Below the pieces are notes generated by a model. It saw nothing but the letters and a program-made list of their open reading frames with translations, made no database searches and was not told the origin of the DNA. The position numbers and the translations under genes were made by a program. A stretch of DNA of 37,923 bases from Pricia antarctica. Lineage in GTDB: Bacteria; Bacteroidota; Bacteroidia; Flavobacteriales; Flavobacteriaceae. Positions within the stretch are counted from its first letter, which is position 1. Each line of letters opens with the position of its first letter. Below, one piece after another: positions 17,643 through 25,937 of the stretch. Where the stretch lies: positions 1 to 37,923 of the forward strand of contig DRGL01000057.1 in NCBI GenBank assembly GCA_011050085.1, read 5' to 3'.

Positions 17643-17714
17643 TACTCTAATTCTAAGAGGAAGGATTTGACTGATTGCAACCTCTATACCTTGCACCGCG
17701 CTAAGGGTAAAAAA

Positions 17715-17795
17715 ATGCTAAAGCAGTTGATAAATTCTATTTTATCATCTTCTTCCGGCAATACTTTCAAATCCGCTTTTAGTTCAAAAAAGTAA
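17715..17795 (+). CDS. Possible 26-residue leader peptide ahead of metK
   Basis: An ATG directly after a seven-A tract opens a 26-codon frame that stops 5 bases before the metK ATG. The peptide starts MLKQLINSIL, continues with four serines, and ends FKSAFSSKK. It is basic at the end and amphipathic. The spacing to metK would allow translational coupling. A longer in-frame extension (from 17496) exists but crosses the promoter element and looks spurious. No methionine-rich run is present, so classic attenuation by methionine codons is not indicated. Could be chance. Confidence 0.35.
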   Translation: MLKQLINSILSSSSGNTFKSAFSSKK

Positions 17796-17800
17796 AGCTT

Positions 17801-19057
17801 ATGTCCTATTTATTTACCTCAGAATCCGTTAGCGAGGGCCATCCCGATAAAATTGCAGACCAAATCAGTGATGCTCTGTTAGATCATTTTTTAGCTTTTG
17901 ATCCAGAAAGCAAGGTGGCCTGTGAAACCTTGGTGACTACCGGACAAGTCGTTTTGGCCGGTGAGGTAAAGAGCACTACCTACCTTGATGTACAGCAAAT
18001 TGCTCGTGATGTTATCAATAAAATTGGTTATACGAATGGTGAATATCAGTTCAGCGGTGATTCTTGCGGAGTGATTTCACTCATTCACGAGCAGTCGAAG
18101 GACATCAATCAAGGTGTTGATCGCGAAACAAAGGAGTTGCAGGGCGCGGGCGATCAAGGTATGATGTTCGGTTACGCCACGAAAGAAACCGAAAACTACA
18201 TGCCTTTGGCCTTGGATATTTCGCACAAGATACTTCAGGTACTCGCCGATTTGAGAAGGGAGAAAACCGAAATTGATTATCTACGGCCGGATGCCAAGGC
18301 ACAAGTCACCATCGAATATTCAGATGACAACCGGCCACATCGTATAGATACGATAGTTGTTTCAACGCAGCATGACGAGTTCGATACCGATGACAAGAAA
18401 ATGCTTGCCAAAATAAAAAAAGATATAGTATCGATATTGATTCCTAGGGTCAAGGCACAATTGCCGGAGAATATACAAACGCTCTTCGATGACCAGATTA
18501 CCTATCATATAAATCCCACTGGGAAATTTGTAATCGGAGGGCCCCATGGCGACACAGGACTCACCGGAAGAAAAATTATTGTAGATACCTATGGTGGAAA
18601 AGGCGCCCATGGTGGGGGAGCCTTTAGCGGAAAAGATCCCAGTAAGGTTGACAGAAGTGCTGCTTACGCCGCTCGACATGCCGCAAAGAACCTAGTAGCT
18701 GCTGGTGTAGCCGAAGAACTTTTGCTTCAGGTGAGTTATGCCATCGGAGTAGTGGAGCCAACCTCTATCTATGTCGATACCTACGGAACATCGAACGTCT
18801 CTATGAACGATGGCGAAATCGCTTTAAAAGTGGCCGAACTTTTCGATATGCGTCCCTTTGCCATTGAAGAACGCCTTAAATTGAGAAATCCTATTTATTT
18901 GGAAACGGCGGCTTACGGTCATATGGGAAAAACGCCCGTTACGGTTAACAAAGTCTATGAATCCCCTTATAGTGGTAGGGTCGAAAAAGAAGTAGAGCTT
19001 TTTACCTGGGAGAAATTGGATAAGATTAAGGAGGTTAAAGCAGCGTTCGGCTTATAG
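17801..19057 (+). CDS. metK: S-adenosylmethionine synthetase
   Basis: A 418-residue cytosolic enzyme that makes SAM from methionine and ATP. The N-terminal block FTSESVSEGHPDKIADQISD includes the ATP-binding His. The GAGDQGMMFGYAT hexapeptide-type signature and the GGGAFSGKDPSKVDRSAAY phosphate-binding loop are intact. Length is somewhat above the E. coli enzyme (384), with an insert-rich middle region, as in other Bacteroidota. It has its own promoter and terminator. A SAM-I riboswitch lies 478 bases downstream and controls the next genes, not this one. Confidence 0.97.
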   Translation: MSYLFTSESVSEGHPDKIADQISDALLDHFLAFDPESKVACETLVTTGQVVLAGEVKSTTYLDVQQIARDVINKIGYTNGEYQFSGDSCGVISLIHEQSKDINQGVDRETKELQGAGDQGMMFGYATKETENYMPLALDISHKILQVLADLRREKTEIDYLRPDAKAQVTIEYSDDNRPHRIDTIVVSTQHDEFDTDDKKMLAKIKKDIVSILIPRVKAQLPENIQTLFDDQITYHINPTGKFVIGGPHGDTGLTGRKIIVDTYGGKGAHGGGAFSGKDPSKVDRSAAYAARHAAKNLVAAGVAEELLLQVSYAIGVVEPTSIYVDTYGTSNVSMNDGEIALKVAELFDMRPFAIEERLKLRNPIYLETAAYGHMGKTPVTVNKVYESPYSGRVEKEVELFTWEKLDKIKEVKAAFGL

Positions 19058-19137
19058 ATTTATATAAATGGGATTATGTAGTTTCCTGTTTAAAATCCGA
19101 AATAGCTGAATCTTTATTATTTGGACAATAGAAATCC

Positions 19138-19169
19138 AAAAGGCTAATTTTGAAATTTGCCTTTTTTTT
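19138..19169 (+). terminator. Intrinsic terminator after metK
   Basis: A 7-bp stem joins 19138-19144 (AAAAGGC) and 19159-19165 (GCCTTTT), with possible further AATTT/AAATT pairing inside, followed by T residues. Confidence 0.8.
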
Positions 19170-19496
19170 AGGTTGACTATTAACGAAACTTATACCAACT
19201 TAATTGAAGGTTTCCTGCTATTACGGCTTTACTTGAGATGTTCTGGCTACATCCGCAAACCCTATGTCGCTATTTTTATTACATCGCTTGATTAGATGTA
19301 AGGATGTTGCTTCTGAAAATGTAAGTTGTTGCTTTAAAAAAGAATTATACTCCAACAAATATATAAACAGCCTTGGCATCCTATTTCGGGTTTGAGGTAT
19401 TATACTGAAATCGTACCCCCATTAAATTCCGAAAACCATCCAGAGGGCAATTTAAATAAAATCCCTATATATTAGGAAAATCCCATCGTCCCTGCT
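19170..19496 (+). other. Gene-free stretch between metK terminator and riboswitch promoter
   Basis: I see no credible open frame, repeat or structured RNA in these 327 bases. The composition is AT-rich like other intergenic DNA here. Confidence 0.5.
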
Positions 19497-19504
19497 TATA
19501 TTTG
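19497..19504 (+). promoter_or_regulatory. Putative -7 promoter element for the riboswitch transcript
   Basis: TATATTTG matches TAnnTTTG and lies 30 bases ahead of the first riboswitch base, a good distance for a transcript that begins near 19510. Confidence 0.55.
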
Positions 19505-19534
19505 CTACTCAAAAGTTCAAACACATATTGATCG

Positions 19535-19657
19535 GTTATCAAGAAAGGTGGAGGGATTAGACCCTTTGAAACCTTAGCAACCCTTTGGCCTACGGTACTC
19601 ATCGTATAGTTCGAAGAAGGTGCTACATTCTATCCCTTAGTTTGAGGGACAGATAAC
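19535..19657 (+). ncRNA. SAM-I (S-box) riboswitch
   Basis: The aptamer core is recognisable in order: TATCAAGAAAGGTGGAGGGA on the 5' side, GAAACCTTAGCAACCC in the middle, a variable P3 arm, then AAGGTGCTACATTC and a P4 hairpin (CCCTTAGTTTGAGGG). P1 closes perfectly, GTTATC at 19535-19540 with GATAAC at 19652-19657. S-box RNAs bind SAM and shut off methionine genes. It precedes metY by 137 bases. The switching element is less clear: a weak hairpin with a T-rich tail follows at 19665-19690. Confidence 0.95.
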
Positions 19658-19664
19658 ATAGACG

Positions 19665-19690
19665 AATTACTTTCCGTAATTTCTTTCTTT
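19665..19690 (+). terminator. Weak hairpin with T-rich tail after the riboswitch
   Basis: A 6-bp AT-rich stem, 19665-19670 (AATTAC) with 19676-19681 (GTAATT), loop TTTCC, followed by TTCTTTCTTT. It sits 8 bases after P1, where an expression platform would be. The stem is weak, and a second hairpin at 19731-19746 (TGTGCC/GGCATA) with a GTGTTTT tail is an alternative. Confidence 0.4.
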
Positions 19691-19794
19691 ATAACTTATT
19701 TATTTTACCTATTTCGTATAAACGGGATGGTGTGCCAATGGGCATAGTGTTTTGAATGTTTAAAGCTGAATGCTAACTTTTAAAACCAAAAATC

Positions 19795-21069
19795 ATGAGT
19801 GATTTAAAATTTTCTACGAACGCCTTACACGCAGGTCATGACGTGAAGGCTCACGGTGGAACCCGTGCCGTGCCCTTGTATCAAAATACAGCTTACGTTT
19901 TCAACGACTCCGACCATGCGGCCGGTCTTTTCAATCTATCTATACCGGGTAATATTTATACCCGGTTGAACAACCCGACCAATGATGTGCTCGAACAGCG
20001 TTTGGCGGCTTTGGAAGGTGGTATCGCAGCGGTCGTAACGGCATCCGGTATGGCGGCCATTTCAACTACCTTACTGACACTTTTGAAATCTGATGACCAT
20101 ATCGTAGCCAGTAGTAGTATGTATGGGGGCACCTATAATCTGCTTAGCGTTACTATGCCAAGATTTGGTATTACCACAACCTTTGTCGACCCCTCGGATC
20201 CTGAAAATTTTAGCAAAGCGCTTGAGGATAACACTAAAGTGATTTTTGTGGAATCTATAGGCAACCCTAAGTTAGATGTCTTGGACTTTAAAGCTATCGC
20301 CGATGTGGCTAAATCAGCTAAGGTTCCACTGATCGTTGATAACACAGTGGCTACGCCCGCTTTATTTAGACCCATCGAGCACGGAGCGAATATTGTCATC
20401 AATGCGTTGACCAAGTATATCAATGGAAATGGTACGGCGTTGGGCGGTGCCATTATCGATGCGGGTACCTTTGACTACAGCAATGGTAATTTTCCTGAAT
20501 TTACAGAACCTTCCGCCGGATATCACGGTCTGGTCTATCATGATGTCTTGGGTCCGGCCGCATTTATTGCAAAAGCGCGAATCGAAGGACTAAGGGATTT
20601 CGGGGCTGCTGCGAGTCCATTTAATTCCTGGCAGATCATTCAAGGCCTAGAGACGCTTAGCGTACGTATGAAGCATATTAGTGAAAACGCATTAGCACTA
20701 GCTGAATGGCTTCAAGGCAAAGATGAGGTGACCTGGGTGAATTATCCTGGACTGAAAACGAGCAAATATTTTGAAAATGCTAAAAAGTATCTTCCAAACG
20801 GACAAAGCGGCTTAGTGACTTTCGGAGTCAAAGGAGGCTTTGAATCGGCTAAAAAGATTGCTGACAATACACAGCTGTTTTCATTGCTTGCTAATATTGG
20901 TGATAGTAAATCCTTAATTATACATCCAGCGAGTACCACCCATCAACAACTTGACGATGCAGCGCAAGAATCTACCGGGGTTACTAAAGACTTGATTCGT
21001 CTTTCGGTAGGTCTAGAGGATATTGAAGATTTGAAAGCTGATCTTGAAAGTGCTTTTAAGACCATTTAA
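19795..21069 (+). CDS. metY: O-acetylhomoserine sulfhydrylase (aminocarboxypropyltransferase)
   Basis: A 424-residue PLP enzyme of the Cys/Met metabolism family that should make homocysteine from O-acetylhomoserine and sulfide. The MetY type is shown by the length, the N-terminal FSTNALHAGHD start, the GNIYTRLNNPTNDVLEQRLAALEGG block and the long loop FTEPSAGYHGLVYHDVLG before residue 260, which shorter MetB/MetZ proteins lack. The PLP lysine is Lys207 (NALTKYINGNGTALGG). The SRSLIIHPASTTHQQ-type region appears as SKSLIIHPASTTHQQL. It is the first gene after the SAM-I riboswitch and is followed by a strong hairpin. Confidence 0.94.
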   Translation: MSDLKFSTNALHAGHDVKAHGGTRAVPLYQNTAYVFNDSDHAAGLFNLSIPGNIYTRLNNPTNDVLEQRLAALEGGIAAVVTASGMAAISTTLLTLLKSDDHIVASSSMYGGTYNLLSVTMPRFGITTTFVDPSDPENFSKALEDNTKVIFVESIGNPKLDVLDFKAIADVAKSAKVPLIVDNTVATPALFRPIEHGANIVINALTKYINGNGTALGGAIIDAGTFDYSNGNFPEFTEPSAGYHGLVYHDVLGPAAFIAKARIEGLRDFGAAASPFNSWQIIQGLETLSVRMKHISENALALAEWLQGKDEVTWVNYPGLKTSKYFENAKKYLPNGQSGLVTFGVKGGFESAKKIADNTQLFSLLANIGDSKSLIIHPASTTHQQLDDAAQESTGVTKDLIRLSVGLEDIEDLKADLESAFKTI

Positions 21070-21092
21070 ATAGTTCAGCCCAAAAGAGAAAA

Positions 21093-21140
21093 ACCTGAGG
21101 TAGAGAAGCGGTACAATGCATCTTTACTTCAGGTATTTTA
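21093..21140 (+). terminator. Strong hairpin with T-rich tail between metY and the metX fusion
   Basis: A 13-bp stem with two G-U pairs joins 21093-21105 (ACCTGAGGTAGAG) and 21122-21134 (CTTTACTTCAGGT), followed by ATTTTATA. It begins 24 bases after the metY stop. It should end, or partly end, the riboswitch-controlled transcript and lower downstream gene dosage. Confidence 0.7.
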
Positions 21141-21180
21141 TAAAAATTACGTTGTTACAAGACCTTTTTATAGCGTTTCT

Positions 21181-24100
21181 ATGTTACATCACCTGAAATT
21201 ATCAAAGTATACTACCCTCAGCGGAATAACGCAGAACATCGACCTTTCTTACGAAGTTTTCGGTCGTGAGCTACATACCGCACCCATTGTTCTGGTCAAC
21301 CACGCCCTTACCGGAAATTCTAACGTTACTGGAGAAGATGGGTGGTGGTCAGCCCTGGTAGGCGAAGGTAAGCGTATCGATACCGATCAATATACCATTC
21401 TGTCGTTCAACATACCGGGTAACGGCCATGATCAATTCATCATTGATAATTATAAGGATTTTGTAGCTGGTGATATCGCCCGTATATTTCTTTGGGGACT
21501 GCAACAGCTGGAAATCAAAAAACTCTTTGCCATTATTGGCGGGTCTTTAGGTGGAGGCATTGCTTGGGAAATGGCGGCGATACATCCTAAAATCACAGAA
21601 CATTTGGTTCCGGTAGCTTCAGATTGGAAATCTACCGATTGGTTGATTGCCAATTGTCAGATACAGGAACAGTTTTTAATCAATTCGAAACAGCCAGTAC
21701 ACGATGCCCGTATGCACGCGATGCTCTGTTACCGTACGCCTGAATCGTTCAAGGAGCGGTTTAAGCGGAGCACCAACGAAGAACTTCAGGTATTCAACGT
21801 AGAAAGCTGGTTGATGCATCACGGCGATAAATTGCAGGAACGCTTTCAATTGTCCGCCTACAAATTGATGAATCAATTGCTCAAGACCATCGATGTTACA
21901 CGAGAGGGTCAAAAAAATTTCGCAAACCTACAGAACAGCGACACCAATATACATATCATTGGCGTTGATTCCGACCTATTTTTTACGGCGCAGGAGAATA
22001 AGGATACCTTTAAAAGACTGGCCCAGGCAAATAGTAACGTGACCTATGGAGAGGTCAATTCCCTACACGGCCACGATGCCTTTCTGATCGAATTTGAGCA
22101 GATGGAACAGTTGCTAAAGCCAATTTTTGATACCAATGGAAGAACGAAACGCATCAAGGTCTTAAAGTTCGGTGGAAAATCATTGGCCAACGGAAAGGGT
22201 ATTGAAAGCGTATTGAATATCATTTCGTCTAAAGTAAAGGCAGGGGAACATATAGCCGTAGTGCTTTCAGCAAGGGATAAAGCGACCGATCAGCTAGAAG
22301 CGCTATTGAACAAAGCCGCGAAACGAAAAGCGTACAAAAAAGACCTACAGGCCCTAGTAGATTATCAGAAACACGATTTTAAGGATATTGACTTGTCTTC
22401 CGAGTTCACGGCTTTGGCAAAATTGTTTGAAGGGGTGGCACTTTTAGGGGATTACAGCGCAAAGATCAAAGACCAGGTATTGTCTTTCGGGGAGCTGATT
22501 TCTGGCAAGGTAGTAACTAAATTACTTCAGGATAGAAGCATAAATGCACAATTTTTAGATACTAGGGAATTAATTAAGACGGATTCCAATTTCGGGGATG
22601 CATCGGTATTTGAAGCCATATCCAAAGAAAATATCCTTAAAAAATTCGAGCATCTCGATAGGGACGCGGTTCCAATTTTAACTGGGTTCATAGCTTCCGA
22701 TGAAGATGGGAATACAACTACCTTGGGTAGAAACGGAAGTAACTATTCTGCCGCGCTTTTTGCGAATTTTCTCAATGCTGAAGAGCTGCAGAATTTTACC
22801 CATGTCGATGGAATTTTTACCGCGAACCCGGATTTAGTTTCCGATGCCAAGCGAATTGCCAATCTATCTTATGGGGAAGCCAATGAACTTGCCAATTTTG
22901 GGGCAACAATCTTACATGCTAAAACTATAATTCCACTTATTGAAAAGAATATCCCCCTTCGGATTCTGAATACCTTCAACAATGATAACGAAGGTACCTT
23001 GATTAGTGCCAAGACCGAAAAAGGCGGTATTAAATCGCTTTCGGTAATTGAGAATGTATCCTTGATTAATCTCGAGGGTAGGGGCTTGTTAGGGAAGGTG
23101 GGTATCGATGCCCGTATTTTCAAGACCCTTGAAAGAAATAATATTAATGTAAGTATCGTTTCGCAGGGTTCTTCGGAAAGGGGAATCGGACTTGTGGTGG
23201 ATTCCAACAAGGCGAAATGGGCAAAAAATGCATTAGACGCTGAGTTCGAGGGCGATTATGCGACTAAGGATATCAATATGATTACGGTGATGGAAGAAGT
23301 ATCCGTCGTATCCATAGTCGGTCAAGACCTAAGTACTTTTCATCTACCCTATAACGCCCTAATTAAAAATCAAATCGTTCCACTTTTATTCAATAATACA
23401 GTTTCAGGAAAAAATGTAAGCCTTGTAGTTAAAAAAACGGACCTTAATAAGGCCCTGAACGTAATGCACGGACAGATTTTTGGGATAAGTAATAAGGTTA
23501 ACCTAGCCCTTTTTGGACATGGCAATGTCGGGGGTACTCTAATCGACCAAATATTAAAATCAGCAAAAAGTATAGAGGAACGCAAGGGAATCGATGTTAG
23601 GATTTTTGCCATCGCCAATTCGCGCAAGGTGCTCTTTGATAAAAAAGGCGTATCGAAAAACTGGAAGCATGCCATCCAAGAAAAAGGAATTTCCTATACT
23701 CTAGATGATATTTTTGCATACGCCCGCGATAATCATCTTGAAAACCTTATTGCCGTAGATAATACGGCCAGCCAAGATTTTGTCGGACATTACTTGGATT
23801 TTGTTTCCAACGGTTTTGATTTGGTGTCTTCCAATAAAATAGCGAATACCTTAGGTTTCGATTACTACCGTTCATTACGAGCCGAACTGGCTAAAAAGCA
23901 AAAGCAGTATCTATACGAAACCAATGTTGGCGCCGGATTGCCATTGATTGATACCATCAAATTATTACATCTGTCCGGTGAGAATATTACCCGTATCAAG
24001 GGCGTTTTTTCAGGTTCATTGAGCTATATATTCAACACCTTCTCAGAATCGGAAAAACGGTTTTCCGAAATTTTAAAGGACGCTATGAATAGCGGTTATA

Positions 24101-24576
24101 CAGAGCCTGATCCTAGGGAAGACCTATCTGGTAATGATGTAGGGCGAAAACTATTGATCTTGGCTCGGGAACTTGACTTGAGCAATGAGTTCCCTGACAT
24201 TGACATCGAAAACCTTATTCCCGAAACCCTAAGGAAAGGAAAGGTCGAAGAATTTCTCACGCAGTTGGATGTTCTCGACGAAAAATTTGAAGCCATTAAA
24301 GAAAGGCAGCAGCAAGACCACGTTTTACGATATGTCGGAGACTTGTACGGCGACCTACAAAAGGAGAAAGGTATTTTGGAGGTGAAATTAATTTCCGTTC
24401 CCAAACAAAGTGCACTGGGCCAAGTAAAAGGTTCGGATTCCATTATCGAAATATACACTGAATCTTATGGCGAACATCCGCTAGTAATTCAGGGTGCCGG
24501 AGCCGGTGCGGCTGTAACGGCTAGAGGTGTATTTGGGGATATATTGCGGATTGCCGATAAAGGCAGAAAAATTTAA
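21181..24576 (+). CDS. Fused homoserine O-acetyltransferase - aspartokinase - homoserine dehydrogenase
   Basis: An 1131-residue, three-enzyme protein. Residues 1-320 are a MetX-type alpha/beta hydrolase that acetylates homoserine: nucleophile Ser122 in GGSLGG, Asp265 in the SDLFF segment, His298 in HGHDAFL. Residues about 326-770 are aspartokinase with KFGGKS at 329-334, TLGRNGSNYSAALFAN, a DGIFTANPD loop and two ACT-type regulatory domains. Residues about 772-1131 are homoserine dehydrogenase with the NAD(P) site GHGNVG at 779-784 and the C-terminal QGAGAGAAVTARGV signature. The last two parts form a ThrA/MetL-like bifunctional enzyme. MetX is about 50 residues shorter than usual. The kinase motif has Lys (KFGGKS) where Thr is common. 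No frame break is seen across the junctions. It lies 23 bases ahead of metZ. Confidence 0.93.
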   Translation: MLHHLKLSKYTTLSGITQNIDLSYEVFGRELHTAPIVLVNHALTGNSNVTGEDGWWSALVGEGKRIDTDQYTILSFNIPGNGHDQFIIDNYKDFVAGDIARIFLWGLQQLEIKKLFAIIGGSLGGGIAWEMAAIHPKITEHLVPVASDWKSTDWLIANCQIQEQFLINSKQPVHDARMHAMLCYRTPESFKERFKRSTNEELQVFNVESWLMHHGDKLQERFQLSAYKLMNQLLKTIDVTREGQKNFANLQNSDTNIHIIGVDSDLFFTAQENKDTFKRLAQANSNVTYGEVNSLHGHDAFLIEFEQMEQLLKPIFDTNGRTKRIKVLKFGGKSLANGKGIESVLNIISSKVKAGEHIAVVLSARDKATDQLEALLNKAAKRKAYKKDLQALVDYQKHDFKDIDLSSEFTALAKLFEGVALLGDYSAKIKDQVLSFGELISGKVVTKLLQDRSINAQFLDTRELIKTDSNFGDASVFEAISKENILKKFEHLDRDAVPILTGFIASDEDGNTTTLGRNGSNYSAALFANFLNAEELQNFTHVDGIFTANPDLVSDAKRIANLSYGEANELANFGATILHAKTIIPLIEKNIPLRILNTFNNDNEGTLISAKTEKGGIKSLSVIENVSLINLEGRGLLGKVGIDARIFKTLERNNINVSIVSQGSSERGIGLVVDSNKAKWAKNALDAEFEGDYATKDINMITVMEEVSVVSIVGQDLSTFHLPYNALIKNQIVPLLFNNTVSGKNVSLVVKKTDLNKALNVMHGQIFGISNKVNLALFGHGNVGGTLIDQILKSAKSIEERKGIDVRIFAIANSRKVLFDKKGVSKNWKHAIQEKGISYTLDDIFAYARDNHLENLIAVDNTASQDFVGHYLDFVSNGFDLVSSNKIANTLGFDYYRSLRAELAKKQKQYLYETNVGAGLPLIDTIKLLHLSGENITRIKGVFSGSLSYIFNTFSESEKRFSEILKDAMNSGYTEPDPREDLSGNDVGRKLLILARELDLSNEFPDIDIENLIPETLRKGKVEEFLTQLDVLDEKFEAIKERQQQDHVLRYVGDLYGDLQKEKGILEVKLISVPKQSALGQVKGSDSIIEIYTESYGEHPLVIQGAGAGAAVTARGVFGDILRIADKGRKI

Positions 24577-24599
24577 GAATTGAAGTACGATTACATACT

Positions 24600-25763
24600 A
24601 TGGATAAAAAATTTGAAACTAACGCTATACGTACGCAACTCGAGCGCACTAAAAATTTAGAACATTCCGTTCCCCTATACTTGACCTCCAGTTTTGTTTT
24701 TGAGGATGCTGAGGATATGAGGGCCTCATTTGCAGAGGAAAAGGATCGGAATATTTACTCACGGTACTCCAATCCCAATTCTTCGGAATTTATCGAAAAA
24801 GTATGCCACATGGAAGGCGCGGAAGCTGGCTTTGCTTTTGCTTCGGGCATGTCTGCAGTATTTTCGACCTTTGCCGCACTTTTAGACAGTGGCGACCATA
24901 TCGTTTCTTCGCGAAGTGTTTTCGGTTCTACACATTCCCTTTTTACAAAGTTTTTTCCGAAATGGAATATCGAACACTCTTATTTTAAGGTCGACGAAAT
25001 TGAACGTATCGAGAAGCTTATTCGACCGGAAACAAAAATTTTGTATGCTGAAACGCCCACCAATCCCGGTGTTGATGTTTTAGACATTCAGGCATTGGGC
25101 GATATAGCCAAAAAACACAATCTTATTTTTATTGTCGATAACTGTTTTGCGTCCCCGTACTTACAGCAGCCCATACAATTTGGTGCAGATCTGGTCATCC
25201 ATTCCGGAACCAAACTGATGGATGGGCAGGGTAGGGTCTTGGCCGGTATCACTGTCGGAAGCCATGAATTAATTGATAAGGTATATCGATTTTCAAGAAT
25301 AACCGGCCCAGCTTTATCCCCATTTAATGCTTGGGTGTTGTCTAAGAGTCTGGAAACCTTAGCGGTCAGAGTCGACCGTCATTGCGAGAATGCCTTAAAA
25401 TTGGCGGAATATTTAGAAGGCCACGAAAACGTAAATTGGGTAAAATATCCTTTCTTAAAATCTCATCCAAAATATGAGGTGGCTAAAAAGCAGATGAAGG
25501 CCGGGGGCTGCGTAGTCGCTTTCGAAGTCAAAGGTGGATTAGCTTCCGGGCAAAAGTTTTTCAATGCTATCAAATTATTGTCCTTGTCCGCCAACCTTGG
25601 CGATACGCGAAGCATCGTAACCCACCCAGCTTCTACAACCCATAGCAAGCTAACGGTCGAAGAGCGTGCAGAAACAGGTATTACTGATGGAATGGTAAGG
25701 GTTTCGGTCGGGTTGGAACATATCGATGATATAATCAGCGATGTTGGCCAGGCCTTGGGATAA
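24600..25763 (+). CDS. metZ: O-succinyl/acetylhomoserine sulfhydrylase or cystathionine gamma-synthase type PLP enzyme
   Basis: A 387-residue PLP enzyme of the Cys/Met metabolism family. The start DKKFETNAIRTQLERTKNLEHSVPLYLTSSFVF, the YSRYSNPNSSEF loop and PLP-lysine Lys205 (HSGTKLMDGQGRVLAG) match the MetZ group. The LGDTRSIVTHPASTTH block is intact. MetZ, MetB and related lyases share this fold, so the reaction is not certain. Pairing with MetX activity suggests that it uses an acetylated substrate or supplements MetY. The ATG lies 23 bases after the fusion gene, so the two are likely one unit. It is about 40 residues shorter than metY and lacks that enzyme's extra loop. Confidence 0.85.
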   Translation: MDKKFETNAIRTQLERTKNLEHSVPLYLTSSFVFEDAEDMRASFAEEKDRNIYSRYSNPNSSEFIEKVCHMEGAEAGFAFASGMSAVFSTFAALLDSGDHIVSSRSVFGSTHSLFTKFFPKWNIEHSYFKVDEIERIEKLIRPETKILYAETPTNPGVDVLDIQALGDIAKKHNLIFIVDNCFASPYLQQPIQFGADLVIHSGTKLMDGQGRVLAGITVGSHELIDKVYRFSRITGPALSPFNAWVLSKSLETLAVRVDRHCENALKLAEYLEGHENVNWVKYPFLKSHPKYEVAKKQMKAGGCVVAFEVKGGLASGQKFFNAIKLLSLSANLGDTRSIVTHPASTTHSKLTVEERAETGITDGMVRVSVGLEHIDDIISDVGQALG

Positions 25764-25937
25764 ATTCAGGGCAGGAGGTTTTATTATTCGAATTGCCACT
25801 AATTGTCCCTAGGGAAGATTTACAAACCTAAATTCAAGGATGCTCATTGAAGCTGTGCTGAAAAAAATGATGCTACACTGATTGAATAAACACGAGTTTC
25901 TGCAAGCTCAAGCCTTTGGCGGGCTGATAATTTAAAT

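Noticed and set aside
17642-17714. A second SAM-sensing RNA in the metK leader
   Set aside because: The region has short complementary parts (ACCTT and AAGGGT) but none of the conserved core bases of SAM-I, SAM-II or SAM/SAH types that I can recognise.
17496-17795. A 99-codon plus-strand frame ahead of metK
   Set aside because: It spans the -7 element and AT-rich DNA, and only the last 26 codons have plausible start context, so the long version is treated as spurious.
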